This document shows positions 42,494 to 47,737 of a stretch of 47,737 nt of DNA, piece after piece. Where the stretch lies: assembly GCF_000315055.1 (NCBI RefSeq), contig NZ_BAER01000096.1:1-47737 (forward strand). Direction: 5' to 3'. The notes beneath the pieces were generated by a model, which ran no database searches, was not told the origin of the DNA, and worked only from the letters and a program-made list of their open reading frames with translations. Each line of letters begins with the position of its first letter. The first letter of the stretch is position 1. This DNA comes from Paraglaciecola polaris LMG 21857. GTDB taxonomy: Bacteria > Pseudomonadota > Gammaproteobacteria > Enterobacterales > Alteromonadaceae. The position numbers and the translations under genes were made by a program.

Positions 42494-43252
42494 CTAAGCT
42501 GGGCGCTTGAGCGGCCAAAAATTGAAAAATCCAGAGACCACGAAGATGACAGGGAAGGTTACGCCCAACATTGCTGATGCGATCCATATTTCTTTTGCAA
42601 AACCATTTTGTGGTCCCATGCCCAACTCATGACCTGTATGCAGGTATGAACCATAGGCATACACCTTGTACATAATGATGGCCATTATAGCAGCGCAAAT
42701 AGTTAACAAAATGCCCCGTATCGGTTGTGCTATCTTAGTCAATAACGAAAACTGCATCATGTTATTGACTAAGAATGTACCTAGGATCAAGCATACGGGT
42801 ACACGTATCATGTATTCGACCTGTTGCATGCCGAACCCACTGACGAAAACCCATCGCAATACCCAAGAGAGTATTAATAAATATACTGTTGCGATGATGC
42901 CACGAATGGGCTGAGATGCACCTCGGGTGAGTTTATCAATAGGCCAGAAATCAAATAACATGTGGACGATAACCAGGCCCACAGCGGTAACGGAAAATGT
43001 CATGGCATCCCACATATCAAATAACCCACTCGGGTCAAGTGAGGCAAAATATTTAGGGTGTCCGACTTTTTGCAGCATTGAATAATCAAAGAATACAATC
43101 CACAGAATATACGCAATAACATAGGCGCCAACTAAGGTATAAATTCCCACTTTGATGGGATCTTTACTGAGTAATTTAAATGGCCAGCATTGCCAAATAG
43201 GTACCAAAAACAAGATCGCGATAATGGTCATGATCGCGTATTGAACAAGCAT
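42494..43252 (-). CDS. Repeat-module membrane protein, C-terminal part or second subunit
   Basis: The 252-residue protein is almost entirely hydrophobic with about seven to eight membrane segments. It contains a repeated unit: a WP motif (23-24, 103-104, 246-247) followed after some residues by D/Q-P-I-K/R-x-G-I-x-T (31-39, 114-122, 176-184) leading into a membrane helix. The frame immediately upstream, at +1, encodes one more copy of the unit. The ATG at 43252 has AGGGA eight bases before it and lies 24 bases inside the previous gene. The family is not known to me; a transporter for an aromatic or dicarboxylic acid is a guess based only on location. See the finding on a possible frameshift. 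Confidence 0.75.
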   Translation of the reverse strand: MLVQYAIMTIIAILFLVPIWQCWPFKLLSKDPIKVGIYTLVGAYVIAYILWIVFFDYSMLQKVGHPKYFASLDPSGLFDMWDAMTFSVTAVGLVIVHMLFDFWPIDKLTRGASQPIRGIIATVYLLILSWVLRWVFVSGFGMQQVEYMIRVPVCLILGTFLVNNMMQFSLLTKIAQPIRGILLTICAAIMAIIMYKVYAYGSYLHTGHELGMGPQNGFAKEIWIASAMLGVTFPVIFVVSGFFNFWPLKRPA

Positions 43253-43578
43253 GGGGTTATTCCCTGATTTTGGCCCACGCCCCATAACAAAAAAGCGAAT
43301 ACTATGGCGCCACTGGCTATGGTAATGAGGGTTAATACCATTCCTTTGAGCGGTTGGCTTAACGTTGCCACGAAGGCCGGTTTTTGGTTGTGCCACAGTA
43401 AGCCTAGAATAACTTGGGCCGGAGTGGCGGCCATAAATGCTGTTCCGACCCAATCGGTAAATGTGTGATGTCCGAAAGGGGCGATGATAGCGGCTGTAAT
43501 TGCAAACACGAATAATGATCCTAATACACCCGTGATTAGCACCTGACTCAGGGGGGCGGTTTTGACTGCTGTACTCAT
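43228..43578 (-). CDS. Repeat-module membrane protein, N-terminal part or first subunit
   Basis: The 116-residue product has about three membrane segments and one copy of the repeat unit, QPLKGMVLTLITIASG at residues 75-90. Its last seven residues (CLFNTRS) look like out-of-frame sequence, because adding a single base to the CCCC run at 43253-43256 would join GITP directly to MLVQYAIM of the next frame and give one protein of about 361 residues. The ATG at 43578 is preceded by GAGTTATCACT. It may be a real small subunit coupled to the next gene, or the two frames may be a single gene broken by a natural or sequencing frameshift. Confidence 0.7.
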   Translation of the reverse strand: MSTAVKTAPLSQVLITGVLGSLFVFAITAAIIAPFGHHTFTDWVGTAFMAATPAQVILGLLWHNQKPAFVATLSQPLKGMVLTLITIASGAIVFAFLLWGVGQNQGITPCLFNTRS

Positions 43579-44067
43579 AGTGATAACTCATTTTTATTAT
43601 AAATTTTTCTTCGGGCTATATTGAACGGGGTTTGCAAAGGCCGCTATTTACTTTTATTTAACAAAGCATGAGTTTTTCATTTACGTGCACTTGGCTGTGA
43701 TTCCATTTGATGTCTGTAAATACGTTTTTTAATCAAAAAGGTCCTTAGTTTTAATCGAGTAACCGTAAGGGGGATGAGCACTTTTTTACTTGCAAGGAAA
43801 GTGGATGAAATGATAACCAACTAAAAACGAATGAGGGGGCAACGAACAACCGAGTTCCTGTTGCTTGTCGTTGACTTTAGTAAATGCAGTGGCAGTTTCC
43901 TCATGAACTTATAGCACGTTTAAAACCAGCATGAACATTCAGCTGCGTTAGGGCTGGTATATATTAAGCAATAACGATTCCCCTAGAATATTGCTTTCTT
44001 TGTGCACCAATTCTGCACATTTTATTGTTAAATTTTGCTTATTACATCACTACTAATGAGCACTATT
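43579..44067. other. Intergenic stretch between divergent genes, no gene seen
   Basis: No convincing frame is present. An imperfect dyad (CAACGAACAA near 43839 and TTGCTTGTCGTTG near 43861) could fold into a hairpin. The right end should carry the promoter of the YHYH lipoprotein operon, the left end that of the repeat-module membrane protein. Confidence 0.4.
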
Positions 44068-44913
44068 ATGAATATCAATTTAAGCCGATACTTTTTTGCA
44101 TCACTTGTCACTATTGGGCTAACGCTCGCGCTAACAGGATGCAACGGAAGTACGGATAACGACGTGGATACAGTTGATACGACTGGTAACTCTGACTCGG
44201 AAACTGACACAAGTGCAGATTCAGATGAAAGTAGTGATGATGGGGTAACCGGCACGGGTATTTTACATTCAGCTTATTATGAATTTGACAGCGACCATGT
44301 TGAAGTCGTGCTTAATGGCGATACCGTTAGCATTGAGACCAATGGTTTGCCCAATCACACGTCTCCCTATTGGTCTTCAGATCACGCACTGTTTGTTGAG
44401 CCGACGGTTACCTCCTATGAGCAAATGGCGCCGGGTAACATTGACGAATTTGTCGGTACGTATACGTTAACCGTGGATAATACCCCGCAAAAAGCAGCCG
44501 CTACCTCCGCGACGGGTCTAGGGGCGATAGGTATCGCGGTCAGTGGCTCGGTAATATATAACGACGAGGAAGGTCCGGGGATTGCGCTTGATGGAGCGGT
44601 GGGAAGCTTGGACTTTAATGGCGCCCATACGGGACCACAAAGTTATCACTATCATTTAGAGCCTATTTCATTTTCCGAAGATGACAGCAACCTCATTGGT
44701 GTCATTGCTGACGGTTTCTTTTTGTATGGGCGCAAATGTAATTCCACGGGAACGTATCCGACAGATTTAGATGTATCTGGTGGGCATACCTCTATTACTC
44801 AGTACGCACAAGACGCAGAGTATCACTACCATATCCAAAATGAAGTGTATCTGGGGTCATATTATATTTTGTTCCCTGGGGATTATCAGGGCAGTGCCAG
44901 TGCTATCCGTTAG
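44068..44913 (+). CDS. YHYH-domain lipoprotein
   Basis: The 281-residue protein has a lipoprotein signal with lipobox ALTGC, then an acidic Asp/Ser/Thr-rich linker of about 45 residues (DNDVDTVDTTGNSDSETD). The YHYH domain follows, named for the two copies of that motif in GPQSYHYHLEP and AEYHYHIQN. GVIADGFFLYGR lies between them. The paired YHYH motifs are plausible metal ligands, and copper would fit the SCO1 gene two genes downstream, but this is not proved. In-frame ATGs at 44035 and 44056 are alternative starts; none has a strong ribosome binding site. Confidence 0.85.
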   Translation: MNINLSRYFFASLVTIGLTLALTGCNGSTDNDVDTVDTTGNSDSETDTSADSDESSDDGVTGTGILHSAYYEFDSDHVEVVLNGDTVSIETNGLPNHTSPYWSSDHALFVEPTVTSYEQMAPGNIDEFVGTYTLTVDNTPQKAAATSATGLGAIGIAVSGSVIYNDEEGPGIALDGAVGSLDFNGAHTGPQSYHYHLEPISFSEDDSNLIGVIADGFFLYGRKCNSTGTYPTDLDVSGGHTSITQYAQDAEYHYHIQNEVYLGSYYILFPGDYQGSASAIR

Positions 44914-45478
44914 AAACTTAATCTTTGTCCTAAGTTGTGCTTTTAGCTGGCCAGGAGTCGCTCAGATGCAGCTTGAGGTAAAACCTGTTGCTGCAAATGA
45001 AATCAATATTGCGATGAATACTGGTTTACGTATGTATCTGGGGTTGCCTTTCACCGGTGAAGCTGTGACATATTATGCTTCAGGACAGATTGCAAAGTTG
45101 CAACAGTTTAAAGAGGGGCGTCGAGAGGGCTTCCTCAGGCAGTGGTTTGAAAACAAGGTGTTGGCATTTGATTCTCAATATGTTGCTGGACGTCTTGAAG
45201 GGGAGACAAAAAGTTGGTGGAGCAACGGAAATCTGCGTTCTATCTCACCTTATGTAAAAGGGCGAGTAACCGGAGAATCTAAACAATGGTACGTCACTGG
45301 CGAGTTGTTTAAAAAAATGCATTACCTCGATGGGCAAGAAGTGGGCTTGCAACAAGCTTGGCGTCAAAATGGCAAGTTATACAGTAATTATCAGTACATC
45401 AATGGTCGTGTATTTGGTCTGAAACGGTCAAATATGTGCGTAGGATTAGAAGATGAAAAAGTTGTTAAAGCAGATTAG
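44900..45478 (+). CDS. Exported MORN/YwqK-type repeat protein
   Basis: The 192-residue product starts at a GTG (44900) eight bases after AGGG and 14 bases before the end of the YHYH gene, and begins with a signal peptide (VRNLIFVLSCAFSWPGVAQ). The mature part has four to five repeats of about 23 residues of the MORN/YwqK type: FTGEAVTYYASGQIAKLQQF, LEGETKSWWSNGNLRSISPY, VTGESKQWYVTGELFKKMHY and VGLQQAWRQNGKLYSNYQY. Such repeats form an extended beta-sheet. The function is unknown. It overlaps the SCO1 gene by 26 bases, so the three genes are translationally linked. Confidence 0.78.
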   Translation: MLSVRNLIFVLSCAFSWPGVAQMQLEVKPVAANEINIAMNTGLRMYLGLPFTGEAVTYYASGQIAKLQQFKEGRREGFLRQWFENKVLAFDSQYVAGRLEGETKSWWSNGNLRSISPYVKGRVTGESKQWYVTGELFKKMHYLDGQEVGLQQAWRQNGKLYSNYQYINGRVFGLKRSNMCVGLEDEKVVKAD

Positions 45479-46136
45479 TTTTGTAGTGGCATTTGCCAGT
45501 ATCGTATTGATTAATACACATTCACATGCAAAGCTGCAAGAAGTAGAGAGTTCTGCCCGAGTGTCGTCATTGCCATATTACGCAAGTGCCGACTTTACCC
45601 CTCATTGGTTTAGCCCCGACAGTGTCGAGCTTATTGATTTTCATCGGGTTTCGGATTTTACTTTCATTGACCAAGACGCAAAGCATATTTCGCAAGTTGA
45701 TATGCAAGGCAAGGTTTATGTCGCTAGTTTTTTCTTCACTTCTTGCCCGGGAATTTGCCCACGGATGCGCTCTCAACTTTCCAAGGTGCAGGCGAAATTT
45801 ATGGATGATGATAAGGTCAGTATTATCTCGCACTCTATTCAGCCAAATAATGACACGGTTAAGGTGTTGCGTGACTACGCAGATGAGAATGGCGTCGTGT
45901 CAGGTAAATGGCATTTAGTTACTGGTGACCGCGACAGTATTTATCGCGTTGCACGCAATGATTATTTTGCCAATGAAGATTTAGGAGAATATGTGAGCGA
46001 TAAAGATTTTTTACATACCGAAAACTTGGTTTTGGTTGATACTAAACGCCATATTCGCGGCATATATAACGGCTTAAACAACACGTCTGTAGGGCATTTA
46101 ATGGAAGACATTAAAACGTTAAGAAGTGAGCGGTAA
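45453..46136 (+). CDS. SCO1/SenC-family copper chaperone
   Basis: The 227-residue periplasmic thioredoxin-fold protein has a signal peptide (MKKLLKQISFVVAFASIVLI, cut near SHA-KL) and the SCO metal site: CxxxC in TSCPGICPRM and the distal His in DFLHTENLVLVD. SCO proteins deliver copper to the CuA site of cytochrome oxidase or act as thiol reductases. No oxidase gene is nearby. Instead it is coupled to the MORN-type and YHYH genes, suggesting a specialised copper-handling group. Confidence 0.9.
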   Translation: MKKLLKQISFVVAFASIVLINTHSHAKLQEVESSARVSSLPYYASADFTPHWFSPDSVELIDFHRVSDFTFIDQDAKHISQVDMQGKVYVASFFFTSCPGICPRMRSQLSKVQAKFMDDDKVSIISHSIQPNNDTVKVLRDYADENGVVSGKWHLVTGDRDSIYRVARNDYFANEDLGEYVSDKDFLHTENLVLVDTKRHIRGIYNGLNNTSVGHLMEDIKTLRSER

Positions 46137-46200
46137 GCGTCTTTGATAATGGCAGATCCATAGTCGTATTTTGGCTGGGTACCTAACAACTGCCATCTAC

Positions 46201-46371
46201 TTATTGCTTTTCAAGACGCTCAATTTCGCGCCACATTTCTTCTGCTTGAGCGGTTAACCTGGCATAGCTGCGTATATCGCCTTTTCGCTGAGCGAGCATG
46301 GCTTCTTCTAATTTCTGGTCATATTGTTTACGACGTTTTTTTACTGGTGAAGACTTTAAAAAACCGAACAT
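46201..46371 (-). CDS. Small DUF6435-type protein (56 aa)
   Basis: A short frame begins MFGFLKSSPVKKRRKQYDQK, continues with LEEAMLAQRKGDIRSYARLT and ends AEEMWREIERLEKQ. The very basic N-terminus followed by an amphipathic, probably coiled-coil helix is what I know from DUF6435-type small proteins of marine gammaproteobacteria. The function is unknown. An AAGG sequence precedes the ATG. It stands alone, convergent with the SCO1 gene. Confidence 0.8.
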   Translation of the reverse strand: MFGFLKSSPVKKRRKQYDQKLEEAMLAQRKGDIRSYARLTAQAEEMWREIERLEKQ

Positions 46372-46546
46372 AGACTACCTTTTGTGAATGTTATATTGAG
46401 GGGATCCTACATCAAATATGTCAAGCTGGATCACACCGCTTAGAGGTTTAGCATTCAACTTTCTTGCTACCGACAAGCTAAATATCCAGTCGTATTCCCC
46501 AGTCTTAATCTGTGGACCCGCACCGTTAGACGATAGATAATACTAG

Positions 46547-46569
46547 ATTGGGTCGTTAAAAAGACCAAT
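46547..46569. promoter_or_regulatory. Candidate operator upstream of the Old Yellow Enzyme gene
   Basis: ATTGGGTC (46547-46554) and GACCAAT (46563-46569) form an inverted repeat with one unpaired base, and a third half-site CGACCAATCT follows at 46597-46606. OYE genes are often repressed by a linked NemR-type TetR protein, but no regulator gene is in the window. The rest of 46372-46706 shows no gene. Confidence 0.4.
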
Positions 46570-46706
46570 TTATTCCCACTCAAATTGAATTAAATTCGAC
46601 CAATCTATTTTTTCGAATGGATAGACGCATTTTTTGCGTTCGTAATTTCACTCTGCATCCCAATTAACAGTGGTACGAATATATTTTTGGCTCACTAGGA
46701 GATCAC

Positions 46707-47737
46707 ATGAGTGATTTATTTTCCCCCATTCAATTAGGCGATACACAGCTTAACAATCGCATTATTATGGCACCTTTGACCCGTTCTCGGGCGAGTACAG
46801 GCCATATGCCGAATCAATTAATGGCGACTTACTATGCTCAGCGCGCTACTGCAGGTTTAATTATTTCTGAAGCGACTATGATTACCCAAGGCAATTCAGC
46901 CTTCGTTAATGAGCCTGGGATTTATAACCAAGCACAAATATCAGCGTGGAAAACCGTCACCGATGCTGTGCATGCACAAGAGGGCAAAATTTATTTGCAA
47001 ATTTGGCATGGTGGGCGCGCTGCGCACTCTGTATTAAACGACGGTCAGCAGCCAGTAGCTCCCTCAGCTATTGCGATTGATGATGTTATCCATACTCCTC
47101 AGGGGAAATTACCCTACGAAGTGCCCAGAGCGCTTGAAACCAGTGAAATTTCTATGGTTGTTTATGCCTTCAGACAAGCTGCCCACAATGCTATGTTGGC
47201 AGGTTTCGATGGGGTGGAGATACACGGTGCGAATGGTTATTTAATCGATCAATTTCTGCGCAGCAGTTCCAATACACGCGAAGATCAATACGGTGGCTCA
47301 GTAGAAAACCGAGCGCGTTTATTGTTAGAAGTAATCGATGCGGTCAGTGACGAAATCGGTAGCACAAAAGTGGGTTTGCGCTTGTCACCGTTAAACAGTT
47401 TTAACAGCATGCAAGATGATGATCCTCTTGGGCTATTAACCTTTGTTAGTAAAGAGCTCGATACACGTAACTTAGCTTATTTTCATGTGATGCGTGCCGA
47501 TTTCTATGACAAACAACATGGCGATACCTTAACCACCGTACGTGCTCATTTTCACGGTAATTTGATTGCTAATATGAGATACACCGAAAGTGAAGCAACC
47601 ACTGCGATACAAAACAACCGTGTAGATGCAATTGCATTTGGTACTGATTTCATTAGTAATCCAGATTTACCGCAACGTTTTGCCCGTGATATTGCATTGG
47701 CACCTGCTGACCCCAACACCTTTTATTTAGGCGGGGA
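46707..47737 (+). CDS. Old Yellow Enzyme-type alkene reductase, 3' end beyond the window
   Basis: The frame is open from the ATG at 46707 (AGGAG six bases upstream) to the window end, 343 codons, which is nearly full length for this family of about 360. The FMN-dependent TIM barrel shows LFSPIQLGDTQLNNRIIMAP, PLTRSRAS, LQIWHGGRAAH with the substrate-binding His, FDGVEIHGANGYLIDQFL and NTREDQYGGSVENR. It resembles NemA/xenobiotic reductases, which reduce activated alkenes, nitro-compounds and nitrate esters with NADPH. Gene symbol is withheld because several OYE paralogues are usual in this group. Confidence 0.92.
   Translation, partial: MSDLFSPIQLGDTQLNNRIIMAPLTRSRASTGHMPNQLMATYYAQRATAGLIISEATMITQGNSAFVNEPGIYNQAQISAWKTVTDAVHAQEGKIYLQIWHGGRAAHSVLNDGQQPVAPSAIAIDDVIHTPQGKLPYEVPRALETSEISMVVYAFRQAAHNAMLAGFDGVEIHGANGYLIDQFLRSSSNTREDQYGGSVENRARLLLEVIDAVSDEIGSTKVGLRLSPLNSFNSMQDDDPLGLLTFVSKELDTRNLAYFHVMRADFYDKQHGDTLTTVRAHFHGNLIANMRYTESEATTAIQNNRVDAIAFGTDFISNPDLPQRFARDIALAPADPNTFYLGG

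Noticed and set aside
42494-43591. One 365-codon minus-strand frame as a single gene
   Set aside because: Its first 110 codons are rich in R, H, P and S and overlap a frame with clear membrane helices; only the part from 43252 is protein-like.
44771-44899. 43-residue N-terminal extension of the MORN-type protein
   Set aside because: It is out-of-frame YHYH gene sequence; the GTG at 44900 begins directly with a signal peptide and has a ribosome binding site.

Overview
The window looks like chromosomal DNA of a marine gammaproteobacterium of the Alteromonadaceae (Paraglaciecola/Glaciecola-like). This rests on the gshB-yqgE-ruvX gene order, a DUF3718 protein, two large TonB-dependent receptors, moderate GC content and the general protein character. 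The species call is an inference; no database could be searched.

Layout. 1-1600 is AT-rich and nearly gene-poor. It holds the tail of an unrecognised gene, a slightly irregular tRNA-Ile2 (CAT) gene and a 5' half of another tRNA. 1600-9632 carries small hypothetical genes, a YiiX-like hydrolase, an Oar-like TonB-dependent receptor, and a signalling block of LytTR regulator, LytS-type kinase and a second LytTR regulator. 9840-13959 is housekeeping: gshB, yqgE, ruvX, a TlpA-like thioredoxin, and serA with a strong MetJ-box match in front. 14088-18606 is a PAS-AraC regulator divergent from a sugar or polyol oxidation operon (gluconate-dehydrogenase subunit-3-like protein, GMC oxidoreductase, lipoprotein TIM-barrel isomerase). 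18775-20829 carries yceH, a class II histone-deacetylase-like gene and a small unknown.

20907-43578 is the accessory core, an aromatic-catabolism region. One minus-strand operon encodes ligA-ligB-ligI-ligC (protocatechuate 4,5-dioxygenase, PDC hydrolase and a Gfo/Idh dehydrogenase), with a small NrtS-like protein coupled to its end. Upstream lie a peroxiredoxin-like protein, a vanillin-dehydrogenase-like ALDH, an SDR and a LigF-like glutathione S-transferase, then a TonB-dependent receptor. A second minus-strand operon, facing a TetR gene, encodes an outer-membrane factor, an MFS pump and an HlyD adaptor, followed by a near-duplicate of the SDR and a stand-alone Fur DNA-binding domain. A third minus-strand operon encodes ligU-ligK-ligJ plus an isochorismatase-like hydrolase. 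It faces a LysR-type regulator with two tandem helix-turn-helix domains. Together the lig genes give a full route from protocatechuate to pyruvate and oxaloacetate. The GST/SDR/ALDH/TonB set suggests an upper pathway feeding it from a larger, possibly ether-linked aromatic. A two-reading-frame membrane protein built of a repeated module closes this region.

43579-47737 holds a YHYH lipoprotein, a MORN-type repeat protein and an SCO1/SenC protein in overlapping order, a 56-residue DUF6435-type protein, and an Old Yellow Enzyme gene cut by the window end. No CRISPR array, insertion sequence, integrase or rRNA was seen.
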